A DNA stretch of 64,000 bases from Paraburkholderia edwinii (GCF_019428685.1 NZ_CP080096.1:186001-250000); one strand, 5' to 3'. Shown: positions 45,080 to 53,826, numbered from the stretch's first letter. The notes: generated by a model not told the origin, from the sequence alone. Made by a program: numbers and translations.

Positions 45080-46114
45080 TCACGCCGGCATTTTCCGTGT
45101 CGCATGCGTTCGCAGGCCGATTAGCGAATGCCAGCTTCGCTTCTCGAAGATCTCCGCATCGAGCGCGCTATCCATCGACAGATTGACGACACGCACACCG
45201 CGTTGCTTCAACAGTGCCGACGCCTGCCTGAACGAAGGCTCGATATGCGCGCCGAAGTTCTGATCGAGCGCGCTCGGTTGCATATTGACCCCGGTTTCGT
45301 AGAAGCGCGGCGTGCGCGACGCATTGCGCAAATCGACGCCATGCAGAAACACATTGTCGAAGCCGAGCGAATGCAACACCTGCAAGCCCGCATAGGCGAC
45401 CGTGCAGCCGTCGAATACGCCGCGCCGCACATCGAGGCTAAAGCCGAGCACGCGCGCTTCATCGAACAGCACAAGATCGCCGCGCGCATGCGACGCTTTC
45501 AGGTCGCGGCCGCGCAACGCGCGTTTCCCGGCCGGATACTGCACGTCTTCGATCACGAAGACGCGGCAGCGCATGTTCTCGAGCGGGAAATACTGCGCGA
45601 TGTACCACAGCACGAGCGGCGTGGCGAACAGAACGAGCGGTTGCTGCACGACGCGCGCGACCAGATCGGGACGGTTGCGCGCGAACCCCGCATCGACGAT
45701 GCAGTAGTAATCAAAGCGCACATCGTGCCTGTCCTGCAGCGCGATCGCGCCGTTGACGCCCATCACGTGATCGAGATCGAGTTTGCCGTAGTCGATCGCA
45801 TTGATCGAAGGGCCCGCCGCAATCAGATGGCAGGCGCCGGTACGCGAACCGAGCAGTGCAGACGTGTTTTCGATAGCGAGCCGGTGGCGCCCGATGCGCA
45901 ACGCCGCAATACATCGCTGCGCATCGCGATCGATCGACACCGCGCGCCACAGACGCTCGTTATGCCGATATGCGCGGGAACGGGTCCAGCGGTAGAAGAG
46001 CTTGAAGAGTGTGGCCGAAAACCGCCGGGTTCGGCGCGGCCATATATAGGCGCTAGCCTCCGGCGCTCCGGCCGCGGCATCGCGTAACGATGCCGCCCGG
46101 TCGACTGACAGCAT
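45080..46114 (-). CDS. putative glycan-modifying protein with GPS motif, unknown specificity
   Basis: 344 residues, soluble. CHLIAAGPSINAIDYGKLD and VMGVNGAIALQDRH recall the DUF115/GT29-like fold of enzymes that use CMP-sugars or related donors, followed by DYYCIVDAGFA and VFLHGVDLRN. The fold guess is from memory only. Pairing with a glycosyltransferase gene supports a role in surface glycan synthesis. The Arg-rich N-terminal 60 residues could associate with the membrane. Confidence 0.45.
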   Translation of the reverse strand: MLSVDRAASLRDAAAGAPEASAYIWPRRTRRFSATLFKLFYRWTRSRAYRHNERLWRAVSIDRDAQRCIAALRIGRHRLAIENTSALLGSRTGACHLIAAGPSINAIDYGKLDLDHVMGVNGAIALQDRHDVRFDYYCIVDAGFARNRPDLVARVVQQPLVLFATPLVLWYIAQYFPLENMRCRVFVIEDVQYPAGKRALRGRDLKASHARGDLVLFDEARVLGFSLDVRRGVFDGCTVAYAGLQVLHSLGFDNVFLHGVDLRNASRTPRFYETGVNMQPSALDQNFGAHIEPSFRQASALLKQRGVRVVNLSMDSALDAEIFEKRSWHSLIGLRTHATRKMPA

Positions 46115-46334
46115 ATCGGGTCCCCAGCAGTACGCCGGGACAGGCGCACCGAGTGGGCCACAGTCTAGTGCCGCTGCGTATTACACGCGTTACGACCATC
46201 AGGCGCATTGATTACGCTCTGTTACGCACGCGGTTGTTTAAACCTTAAAACGCTTATGCAAATCACATGGATCACGATGCGCACTCAATATCAACGGAGC
46301 GTGAAAATTGGCGCTCCAAAAAACCGTATATACT

Positions 46335-46350
46335 GTTTATATCGTTTATA
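46335..46350 (+). promoter_or_regulatory. direct repeats GTTTATA before the histone-like gene
   Basis: GTTTATA at 46335-46341 and 46344-46350, period 9 bp, between a TATACT-like -10 (46329-46334) and the Shine-Dalgarno. Ribbon-helix-helix proteins often bind such short direct repeats, so autoregulation is possible. Confidence 0.35.
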
Positions 46351-46372
46351 AGGTTCCGAAGGAGATCGAGTG

Positions 46373-46927
46373 ATGGCAGAAGCTGAAAAGGCAACGCCGG
46401 CGAAGAGCAATACGAGCGCCGGCAAAACGGCAAAGACCGCGAAGACAACGAAAGCGGCGAAAACGGTGAAATCCGCAAAACCGGCTGCAAAACCCGCCGC
46501 TAAGCCTGCGGCTAAACCCACTACGAAGGCCGCAAAACCCGCGGCAAAAGCGGTCAAACCTGCGGTGAAGGCGGAACAACCGGTCGCAAAGGCGCCGAAA
46601 GCCGCTCAAACGCAGCCGCAACCGGCTGAAAAGGTCGTCAAGGCAGTCAAAGATGTCAAGGTCGCGAGCGCGAAAGACGGCAAGGAAGAAAAAGCGCGCC
46701 GCGCCAGGAAAGACAAGGTCGTGCGCGACAGCTTCACGATGCCGAAGTCCGACTACGTGAAAATCGCGGAATTGAAGCAGCGCTGCCTCGATGCAGGCGT
46801 ATCGGTAAAGAAAAGCGAACTGCTGCGCGCGGGCCTCGCGCTGCTCGCCGAAGCGCAGCCGAAGCGGCTGATCGCCGCCGTGTCGGCGCTGGACACCGTG
46901 AAAACGGGCCGCCCCGCGAAGTCGTAA
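46373..46927 (+). CDS. histone H1-like (Lys/Ala-rich) protein fused to a ribbon-helix-helix-like domain
   Basis: 184 residues. Residues 1-115 are Lys/Ala/Pro repeats (KPAAKPAAKPAAKP-type), as in eukaryotic H1 tails and HctB/BpH1 proteins. Residues about 118-160 (DSFTMPKSDYVKIAELKQRC, then SVKKSELLRAGLALL) form a beta strand and two helices resembling ribbon-helix-helix DNA-binding domains. A nucleoid-associated protein is likely. ATG 46373 has AAGGAG 8 nt upstream; a GTG directly before it is less likely. The AT-rich promoter stands out in this GC-rich DNA. Confidence 0.75.
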   Translation: MAEAEKATPAKSNTSAGKTAKTAKTTKAAKTVKSAKPAAKPAAKPAAKPTTKAAKPAAKAVKPAVKAEQPVAKAPKAAQTQPQPAEKVVKAVKDVKVASAKDGKEEKARRARKDKVVRDSFTMPKSDYVKIAELKQRCLDAGVSVKKSELLRAGLALLAEAQPKRLIAAVSALDTVKTGRPAKS

Positions 46928-47000
46928 GCAAGAACACGAAGAAGCATGCGCGCGGCAGTGTCCCCTGCCGCTGCGCCATCCTGCCGCGTTAGAACTAAAG

Positions 47001-47076
47001 CCTTAAAGCGGTTTGCCGCTTTGCCGCACGTCCGCTTTAAGGCCCCCCGCTTTAAGTGCTCCGCTTTGGGGGCCTT
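47001..47076. terminator. two overlapping hairpins between convergent genes
   Basis: Hairpin A: CCTTAAAGCGG (47001-47011) with CCGCTTTAAGG (47032-47042), 11 bp perfect. Hairpin B: AAGGCCCCC (47039-47047) with GGGGGCCTT (47068-47076), 9 bp perfect. They share AAGG and cannot form together completely. Probably bidirectional termination for the histone-like gene and the chemosensory operon. Confidence 0.55.
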
Positions 47077-47090
47077 TGCTTTGCAGCCCT

Positions 47091-47456
47091 TTAACCAGCC
47101 AGCTTGCGGAACGTCTCGAGCACCGCCTCGCCCTTGAACGGCTTGACGATCCAGCCCTTCACGCCGGCCGCCTTGCCACGTTCCTTCATCGCCGGGCTGC
47201 TTTCGGTGGTCAGCATGATGACGTTGACCGTCGCATTGCCGAGCTCGCCGCGAATCTTCTCGACCATCGTCAGGCCGTCCATATTCGGCATGTTCACGTC
47301 GCTGATCACGAGCTTCGTGCCGGGGCTTGCCTTCAGTTTGGCGAGTCCGTCCTTGCCGTCGACCGCGGTATCGACATCGAGGCCGTTCTTCTTCAGAAAG
47401 CCGGCCACTTCGTCGCGCACCGTGCTCGAGTCGTCCACTACCAGAATCTTTGCCAT
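47091..47456 (-). CDS. CheY-like single-domain response regulator
   Basis: 121 residues. All receiver residues are present: acidic Asp8/Asp9, phospho-acceptor Asp53 (VISDVNMPNMDG), Thr in VIMLTTESSP and Lys in GWIVKPFKGE. No output domain, so it signals by binding a partner. GGAGAAA precedes ATG 47456. Last gene of the five-gene unit, 22 nt after the receiver-CheX fusion. It resembles chemotaxis-type CheY more than sporulation or phosphorelay Spo0F types. Confidence 0.85.
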   Translation of the reverse strand: MAKILVVDDSSTVRDEVAGFLKKNGLDVDTAVDGKDGLAKLKASPGTKLVISDVNMPNMDGLTMVEKIRGELGNATVNVIMLTTESSPAMKERGKAAGVKGWIVKPFKGEAVLETFRKLAG

Positions 47457-47478
47457 GTTGGTTTCTCCGTAACGCCTA

Positions 47479-48438
47479 TCAGAAGAGATCGAGTTCGCCC
47501 GCTTCGACGGTCGTGCCCGGCTGCTCGGTAATCTCCCTGAATTCCTCGGGCGACCAGCTGAGGCTGAACACGAATCGTTGATGCAGATTGACCGAACGGC
47601 CCGATTCCTCGTCCGTGATCGTGTAGACGAAGCACAGTTGCGGGTTTTCCGAGCCGAACGAAATGTATTTCTGCCGGTGATTGACGAGCAGCGGCACTTG
47701 CACCTGGGCACGCGCGAGCGTGTCGGCATCGCCCAGATAGCGGTTCTTGAACGCGCCCCAGATCAGGTTGGTCAGTTCGCCGAGCAGATCGTTGAGGTCG
47801 CGGAAGTCAGCCGTGCCGTCGCCGGCGCCGCGCCGGTCGAGCAGCGCGAGCAGCGGCTCCTCTTCCGCCTGAATCATCATGTAGCCGCGGCACCACGCAC
47901 TTTCGAGCGCGATCAGGCTGAACACCTCGCCGAAGATAATGCGGTCGCGCACGATGGTCGGCGGCGCGCAGGTAATCGTGAAGTCCTTGAACAGCGTCGA
48001 GAGCTTCGACTCGCTGATTTCCGAAATGCCGCGCACGAGCACATTCGGATAATCGAGGCTGAAAATATAGCGGTCGATCACCTCGCGCAGCGGCGACATA
48101 TCCGACGCCACGTAGGCCGCGCAGATAATCTGCCGAAGGCTCTCGGGCAGATCGTCAAGCGCCGTGCGCGTTTCGCGCCGCATGATGATCGGCAATTCAG
48201 GGCGCACCGCATAGACGCGATTCGCGATCGCCGCGGCCTCGTCGAGCGAGCCGCCGTAGTTTTCGTCGAGCAGGATCGCGCCGAGGTCGATATTCGCGCG
48301 CAGCACGGACAGCAGGCGGCTTTTGCGCACCTTCACGCCGACGAGGTTGTTCTCGTCGCAGAAGCGCTTGATGGTGTCCATGTGCAGCGGGCTCTCGTCG
48401 AGCACCAGCACCTTGCTGACCGGTTTGTTGAGGTTCAT
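47479..48438 (-). CDS. degenerate receiver fused to a CheX/CheC-like domain
   Basis: 319 residues. N-terminal receiver-like domain (about 8-125): Asp58 in AILLDENYGG is kept, the Lys expected after beta-5 is missing (AAYVASDMSPL), so signalling by phosphorylation is doubtful. C-terminal domain (about 130-300) has Glu221 and Asn224 in GELTNLIWGAF, the ExxN signature of CheC/CheX/FliY phosphatases. It ends AGELDLF, nearly the same tail as the next upstream gene product. Likely dephosphorylates the CheY of the operon. Confidence 0.7.
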   Translation of the reverse strand: MNLNKPVSKVLVLDESPLHMDTIKRFCDENNLVGVKVRKSRLLSVLRANIDLGAILLDENYGGSLDEAAAIANRVYAVRPELPIIMRRETRTALDDLPESLRQIICAAYVASDMSPLREVIDRYIFSLDYPNVLVRGISEISESKLSTLFKDFTITCAPPTIVRDRIIFGEVFSLIALESAWCRGYMMIQAEEEPLLALLDRRGAGDGTADFRDLNDLLGELTNLIWGAFKNRYLGDADTLARAQVQVPLLVNHRQKYISFGSENPQLCFVYTITDEESGRSVNLHQRFVFSLSWSPEEFREITEQPGTTVEAGELDLF

Positions 48439-48475
48439 CGCTTGCCTGCGGGTTTGACTAACGGATACGGGTACG

Positions 48476-49066
48476 TCAGAACAGCTCGAGTTCGCCGCTC
48501 GTGTCTTCGGCAACGCTCACGTCCGCCGTGAAATCGATCGGTGCATGCGCGCAGACGCATAGCGTGGCCGACAGTTGCACCGCATCGTTGATCGTCACGG
48601 CCCACGTCTCGAGCAGCTCGGGCTTGAGCCCTTCCAGATACGGCAGGCAACGCGCGCTCAACATATACGGCGTCGACATCCCGAGGTCCGGAAAGTAGCG
48701 CAACAGCTCCTGGTTGATCGCGCCGCAGCACAGGTTGCAGATTTCCTGGAACACCTCGCTAAACTGCCGTTCCGCGTCGCCCTTCGTGTAGTACTCCACG
48801 GTCGCGACATCTTCTTTCACGTGCAGCATCAGCAGCAGCCGGAACGAAATCGATGAAATCGTCAGGACCACGACATTCGCAACGTTTGCGCGATCGATCG
48901 TCGTCCGGGCTAACGGAGCGTTCGCCGTGCTGTCCGCGGCCGAGCCCGCGCCGTGCCGCGTTTGCAGCACGATTTGACACGTATCGGCCGAGTCGACCGT
49001 CAGCCTCGTTTGCGCAGCCTTCTGCAGGATGCGCTCGAAGCTTTCCTTCGCTTGTGCGCTAATCAC
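48476..49066 (-). CDS. CheX-like phosphatase-family protein
   Basis: 196 residues. Central FQEICNLCCGAINQEL carries Glu108 and Asn111 in the ExxN pattern of CheX-type CheY phosphatases. The N-terminal half has an Ala/Ser-rich insert (38-52). Ends SGELELF. Starts with GTG 49066, 9 nt after the stop of the MCP-like gene; I found no ATG that keeps the fold. Together with the fusion next door, the operon has two phosphatase-like proteins. Confidence 0.65.
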   Translation of the reverse strand: MISAQAKESFERILQKAAQTRLTVDSADTCQIVLQTRHGAGSAADSTANAPLARTTIDRANVANVVVLTISSISFRLLLMLHVKEDVATVEYYTKGDAERQFSEVFQEICNLCCGAINQELLRYFPDLGMSTPYMLSARCLPYLEGLKPELLETWAVTINDAVQLSATLCVCAHAPIDFTADVSVAEDTSGELELF

Positions 49067-49075
49067 GTCGGATGC

Positions 49076-49804
49076 CTACTGAAGCTTTGCCTGGAACTGG
49101 TTCGCGAGCGATTCGACGCTGGCGAGCGACGCCGCCACCATCTTGCCGCCCGCCTGAATGTCCTGAAACGTCGCGGTCGTCGTCAGATCGTTGCGATGGA
49201 GGCTGTCGCGATAGCTCTTCGACAGCTCCTCCGAGCGCGCCGCGAGCGCGCGCACCTCGCTTGCGACCACCGCGAAGCCGCGTCCCGCCTGGCCCGCGCG
49301 CGCGGCCTCGATCGACGCATTGAGCGACACGATCACCACGTGCCGCACGATCGACGACAGCTCCTGGTTCTTCGTGTGCATGTCCTGGTTCTGCGTCATC
49401 AGCGAGATCATCTGTTCGTGCCAGCGCTCGAAGGTTCCGGCGAGGCCCTTCAGACGCGACGCTTCGCGAGCGAGCTGCTGCGCATCGCGCGTCCATTGCT
49501 CGCGGTTTTCAGTCGCCTGATGCAACGACGCGCGCGTTTCGTCGACCAGCGCCGTTTGCTGCGCAAGCGCATCGCGCAGCTGTTCGATCGATGCTTCGAG
49601 CTCGCGCTTGTCGTCTTCCGCTTGCGCCAGCAGCGCGGTATGACGGTCGTCGTCGCGAGCGAGCGCGTCGATTCGCGCATCGGCCTCGACGCGCAACCGT
49701 TTGATCAGCCGCGCGCGATGAACCCGATGCGCGACGAACGCGAGCATGGCGGTCACCACACCGGCGGCGACGGCTGCTGCTAGATACTGTTGAATCACAC
49801 CCAT
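49076..49804 (-). CDS. MCP-like signalling protein without sensor domain
   Basis: 242 residues. One N-terminal membrane helix (about 5-25), a long coiled coil (about 35-115), then the conserved hairpin tip VIVSLNASIEAARAGQAGRGFAVVASEVRALA (about 157-188, here cited in part). There is no periplasmic domain and no HAMP, so it cannot sense outside ligands alone. No QTNLLALNA-type CheW-contact wording: the tip begins IVRHVVIVSLNAS. It lies 70 nt downstream of the CheA-like kinase, which has its own membrane sensor. Confidence 0.75.
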   Translation of the reverse strand: MGVIQQYLAAAVAAGVVTAMLAFVAHRVHRARLIKRLRVEADARIDALARDDDRHTALLAQAEDDKRELEASIEQLRDALAQQTALVDETRASLHQATENREQWTRDAQQLAREASRLKGLAGTFERWHEQMISLMTQNQDMHTKNQELSSIVRHVVIVSLNASIEAARAGQAGRGFAVVASEVRALAARSEELSKSYRDSLHRNDLTTTATFQDIQAGGKMVAASLASVESLANQFQAKLQ

Positions 49805-49874
49805 CCTTCAAGCATTCCATTGACGCGAGGCGAGCGAACCGGCGATGCGGCCCGCGTGCGCCTCGCTAGCCGAC

Positions 49875-52268
49875 TCAACCGGCCAGATGACCGTGGCCGA
49901 TCGACGACGATTGCGCCGTGTCGTCGCTGCGCGCGTCCGTACCGAGGCTATCCACCGCGAGGCTGTCCGGCAGGCAGACAATCGTCTGGAACTGGCGGAA
50001 CTCGGCGCCCCTGTGGTCGTCGGTGAAGCGCAGTTCGATGCTGCCGTGTTCGCGATTGAGGAAATCGCGAACTGCATCCATGCCGACGCCGCGGCCCGAC
50101 ACTTCCGTCACCTGCTCGGCCGTCGAGAAGCCCGGCCGGAAGATAAACTCCGCGATCTCTTCATCGCTGACTTGCGCATGGGCGTCGATCCAGCCGCGCT
50201 CGACGGCGATCGAGCGAATCCGGCTCAGTGCGAGGCCGCGCCCGTCGTCGCTCAGCGTGACCTGCAGCGCATGATTGTCCACGCCCACTTCGATATCGAT
50301 CGCACCCGCGGCCGTCTTGCCTTGCGCCGTGCGCGCCGCAGCCGTCTCGATGCCGTGGTCCATCGAGTTGCGCAGCAGGTGCATGAACACGTTCTTCATC
50401 GTGGCGCCGGCCTGGCTGCGCAGGCGGTAGCCGTTGTCATCGATGCGCACGACCGGCGCATCCTTGCCCAGTTCGGCCGCCAGCGACGGCAGCGAATCGA
50501 GCACGCCCGACAGCGTTTCGGCCACGCTTTCCGTGCCGAGCACGCGCAGCATGCGGTGCAGCGCATCGCGCATCGTCACGAGCGCATCGACGTCACCGGT
50601 ATTCGCGGTCTCGAGCAGTTTCAGGCTGTGCGCGATATGGTCCTTGTCGACCATCAGATAGCGGTCGGCGCCGCCGCGGCGCGCGAGACGCTTGCGGCCC
50701 AGGCTGATTTCGTTGATCTTCGCGTAGCTGTCGATCGCCTCGCGCACGCGGTCGAGTTCGGTCATCAGCTGTTCCTGATCCCACACGCGCTCGGCGTCGT
50801 CGCGACGCAGTTCCTCGTAACGCTGCTCGGTTTCGTGCACGACGTTCGTCAGATGCTGCAGGTTGTACGTGCGCGCATTGCCCTTGATCGTGTGCATATT
50901 GCGGAACAGCTCGGCAATCGCGCTGCCGTCCGGCAGTTCGTGCTTGCGGATAATCCGCTCGTTCTCGCTGACGAAGCCGCTTGCGCTGTCGATGAAGTGA
51001 TGGAACTTCTCTTCGTTCACCGCGAGAATTTCGCCGATCATCTCGAGGCGGCGCTTCTGTTCGCCCGCTTCGGCCGCGAGCTTGCGCAGCTCGGTCACGT
51101 CGCGCACGCACAACATCAGGCGCACGATCGTGTCGGTTTCATCGGTAATCGCGGACCAGCTCAGGTCGAGCGTCTTCACGCGGCCATCGGGCATGTGCTT
51201 CGCAATTTCGCTGACCAGCAAGTGCTGGTTAAACTCGAAGTTGATCGCATCTTCGCCGAGGCAGGCGAACGTCGCCGCATCGATCTGCGAAAGATCGTCC
51301 GCGCCGAGATCGGTATCGGCGAACACGAGATCCATCAGCGAACGGCCGGCGATGTCGTTCGTTTCGAAGATCGCTTCGAGGTAGGCCGAATACTCCGAGT
51401 GAATCACCGCACCGTCGACCACGGTCAGAATGCCCTGCTGCATGTTTTGCAGCATCGCCTGGATATCGGCGGTCTTCTGCTTGAGCAGCGCCTGGTTTTC
51501 CTGGATCTTTTCGATCATGCCGTTGAACGCAACGATCGAGCGGCCGATTTCATCGAGGCGGCCCACCGGCACGCGGCGCGTAAAGTCCTGGCTCGCAGCG
51601 ATTTCGCTCATCATCGCCTGCATGCGCGACAGCGGACGCGTGATCTGGCGGTACAGCAGCGCGCCGATGCCGGTCAGCAGCAGGATCGCGATACCGGTGA
51701 CGGCGGCGATCGCCGTGGTGGTGGTCGCAAGCTTGTTGTTCAGGCCGGCGATGGCCTCGTCTTTCTGGCGGTTTTTCTCGATACGCAGCGTCTCGACGAT
51801 GCCTTCGAGTTCGTCGCGGTACTCAGCGACATTCGCGAACAGATACGCCTGCGCCATTTCGTTCTTGCCCGCGAGCTTCATTTTCGCGGTGTCGTCGATG
51901 GCGGCGAAGTAGTTGGCGAGGCTTTCCTGCGCTTGCGTCACAAGCCCTTTTTGCGCCTGGCTTGCGGCGTCTTTGCCCTGGATGGCGAGCGCCTGCTTCA
52001 GCGTTTCGCGCTTTTTCTTCAGCTCGTCTTCAGCCTGCGAGACCATGTTCGCATCGGGCGCGTAGACGAGCGTCATCGTGGCAATCTGCACGTCCTTGAC
52101 CTGCGAGACGAGGTCGGCGGACGCGAGTGCGCTGGGCACGACGCCTTCCGTCACCTTCCTGACTTCGGTTGCGCTCCCTCTGGTCTGGTACACGGCATAA
52201 CCGCCGATAACAGACAGAGCGACGAACATCAAAATCACTAAAAGCGTAATGCGATGACGGATAGTCAT
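49875..52268 (-). CDS. membrane-bound CheA-like histidine kinase with four-helix-bundle sensor, HAMP, PAS and Hpt domains
   Basis: 797 residues. TM1 about 8-28, MCP-type four-helix periplasmic domain about 30-180, TM2 about 184-206, HAMP about 207-258, PAS-like about 275-395, Hpt domain with His459 in FRNMHTIKGNART, and a CheA-type ATPase (HLLRNSMDHGIE 630-641, SDDGRGL 673-679, GRGVGMDAV 725-733). Only about 30 disordered residues follow, so the CheW-like P5 domain that couples classical CheA to receptors is absent. The kinase thus carries receptor and transmitter in one chain. First gene of the leftward five-gene unit. Confidence 0.8.
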   Translation of the reverse strand: MTIRHRITLLVILMFVALSVIGGYAVYQTRGSATEVRKVTEGVVPSALASADLVSQVKDVQIATMTLVYAPDANMVSQAEDELKKKRETLKQALAIQGKDAASQAQKGLVTQAQESLANYFAAIDDTAKMKLAGKNEMAQAYLFANVAEYRDELEGIVETLRIEKNRQKDEAIAGLNNKLATTTTAIAAVTGIAILLLTGIGALLYRQITRPLSRMQAMMSEIAASQDFTRRVPVGRLDEIGRSIVAFNGMIEKIQENQALLKQKTADIQAMLQNMQQGILTVVDGAVIHSEYSAYLEAIFETNDIAGRSLMDLVFADTDLGADDLSQIDAATFACLGEDAINFEFNQHLLVSEIAKHMPDGRVKTLDLSWSAITDETDTIVRLMLCVRDVTELRKLAAEAGEQKRRLEMIGEILAVNEEKFHHFIDSASGFVSENERIIRKHELPDGSAIAELFRNMHTIKGNARTYNLQHLTNVVHETEQRYEELRRDDAERVWDQEQLMTELDRVREAIDSYAKINEISLGRKRLARRGGADRYLMVDKDHIAHSLKLLETANTGDVDALVTMRDALHRMLRVLGTESVAETLSGVLDSLPSLAAELGKDAPVVRIDDNGYRLRSQAGATMKNVFMHLLRNSMDHGIETAAARTAQGKTAAGAIDIEVGVDNHALQVTLSDDGRGLALSRIRSIAVERGWIDAHAQVSDEEIAEFIFRPGFSTAEQVTEVSGRGVGMDAVRDFLNREHGSIELRFTDDHRGAEFRQFQTIVCLPDSLAVDSLGTDARSDDTAQSSSIGHGHLAG

Positions 52269-52622
52269 GTGCGATTCCCCGAGGTAGTGCCGGCGTTGGT
52301 GTCCTGCTGTCGTTGCAGCGGGATCGTGGTCGCCTTATGTCAGTGGCCCGTTTGTCGAGCGGCGTCGCGATTGTTGTGGATGAATGTGACTGAACGATGA
52401 ATCTTCACAATATCGGATGCGGCTCTACGCCGCGCGGGGCCTTAAAATCCCGTATAAATCGGGTCACCGGCAAGCGCTAAACCGGGCCGAAAAACGGGCC
52501 GCATGCACGGGCGGTGAAATGGTTGTGTCACAATATCCGGCAAAATCTGATACGTTTTTCCCGATTTCATTCGGTTCTCGCTCAGTTCCCCCCGTTTTCT
52601 TTCAGTCAAAGCGTCGTTGCCT
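52269..52622. other. divergent promoter region, chemosensory operon / zntB-like gene
   Basis: 354 bp, no gene. Contains CCCGTATAAATCGGG (52452-52466) and a direct repeat CGGGCCG-AAAAA-CGGGCCG (52483-52501). No sigma-28 type promoter is evident for the chemosensory operon. Confidence 0.5.
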
Positions 52623-53666
52623 ATGAAACTGAACCTGGCGCCTTCTACGTACGGAGCGGACCAGTCGGGTCTCGTTTGCAGCTTCCGGTTCGTTTCCGGG
52701 CAACCGGGCGTGCCGATCGACTCCGAATCCGTCACGCGCTGGCTCGCCGATTACGAAGCGAATCGCGAACGCGCGAGCGGCGATTTTGTGTGGCTGCACT
52801 TCAACCTTGCCCACGTCGCGAGCGAGCGATGGATGCGCGCGCACCTCGACCTGCCCGACGAATATTTCGAGGCGCTGCGCGAGGGCTCGCACTCCACGCG
52901 TATCGAGCATCAGCATGGCGCGCTGCTTGCGGTCGTCAACGACGTGATCTTCGACTTCGAGAAAACGCCGTCCGATATCGCGACGCTGTGGGTCTACACA
53001 CATAAGAACATCATGGTCACCGCGCGCCTTAAGCAGCTGCGCTCGGTGGACCGCTTGCGCGCCGCGGTGCGCGAGGGCGAAATTTTCAGCACGCCGGCCG
53101 AATTGCTGATTCATCTGATGCGCGACCAGGCCGATCTGCTCGTGCAAATCGTGCGCACCAGCAGTATTGAAGTGGACAGTATTGAAGACCACTTCCTGTC
53201 GAAACAGTCGGTGGAGAGCCGCCGCGATCTCGGCGCGATGCGCCGCGTGCTCGTGCGCTTGCAACGGCTGCTCGCGCCGGAGCCCGGTTCGATTTTCCGC
53301 TTGCTGGTGCGCCCGCCAAAGTGGCTATCGGAACAGGACGTTCAGCATCTGCGCGATTCGACCGAAGAGTTTTCACTCGTGCTCGGCGACCTGTCAGGTC
53401 TTGCCGAACGCATCAAGCTGCTGCAGGAAGAAATTGCCGCGCGTCTCGACGAGCAGACCAACCGCACGCTGTTCACACTGACGCTCGTCACGGTGCTGGC
53501 GCTGCCGATCAATATCATTGCCGGTTTGTTCGGCATGAATGTCGGCGGGGTTCCGCTCGCGGAGAATCATCACGGCTTCTGGGTGATGGTGCTGACCGTG
53601 GTCGGCTTGACGGCGCTTGCGGGCTGGTGGGTGTTCAGACGCACGGGGCGCTCTTCGGGCAGCTGA
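52623..53666 (+). CDS. zntB: ZntB-like CorA-family metal transporter
   Basis: 347 residues. Large N-terminal cytoplasmic domain, two C-terminal membrane helices (about 285-305 and 320-340). The loop after TM1 reads GMNVGGVP, the GMN motif in the context typical of ZntB rather than CorA. Proton-driven zinc movement is the known role of ZntB. No Shine-Dalgarno is seen before ATG 52623. Single gene. Confidence 0.8.
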   Translation: MKLNLAPSTYGADQSGLVCSFRFVSGQPGVPIDSESVTRWLADYEANRERASGDFVWLHFNLAHVASERWMRAHLDLPDEYFEALREGSHSTRIEHQHGALLAVVNDVIFDFEKTPSDIATLWVYTHKNIMVTARLKQLRSVDRLRAAVREGEIFSTPAELLIHLMRDQADLLVQIVRTSSIEVDSIEDHFLSKQSVESRRDLGAMRRVLVRLQRLLAPEPGSIFRLLVRPPKWLSEQDVQHLRDSTEEFSLVLGDLSGLAERIKLLQEEIAARLDEQTNRTLFTLTLVTVLALPINIIAGLFGMNVGGVPLAENHHGFWVMVLTVVGLTALAGWWVFRRTGRSSGS

Positions 53667-53826
53667 ATATTGTTCGATTTTCGAGCACGCCGATAAAGCC
53701 GCGTGCCTGCGCGCGGTAAATGACACGTTGTCACGCTGACTCGAAAACGACATACAAATTTCATCGTTTCAATATACGCGTTAGCCAGACTGGCCTCTTC
53801 GGACACATCGATCGAGGAGACAACTG

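Noticed and set aside
43921..46114. a full LPS or capsule cluster
   Set aside because: Only two glycan-type genes are present, with no flippase, polymerase or sugar-nucleotide genes next to them.
46297..46318. GGAGCG-N10-CGCTCC dyad followed by a run of A
   Set aside because: Could look like a terminator, but the A/T run is on the wrong side for either transcript; probably a chance dyad near the histone-like promoter.
49845..52241. 798-codon open frame on the plus strand opposite the CheA-like kinase
   Set aside because: High-GC DNA gives long antisense frames. The translation is Arg/His/Val-rich without domain features, whereas the minus strand has complete kinase motifs.
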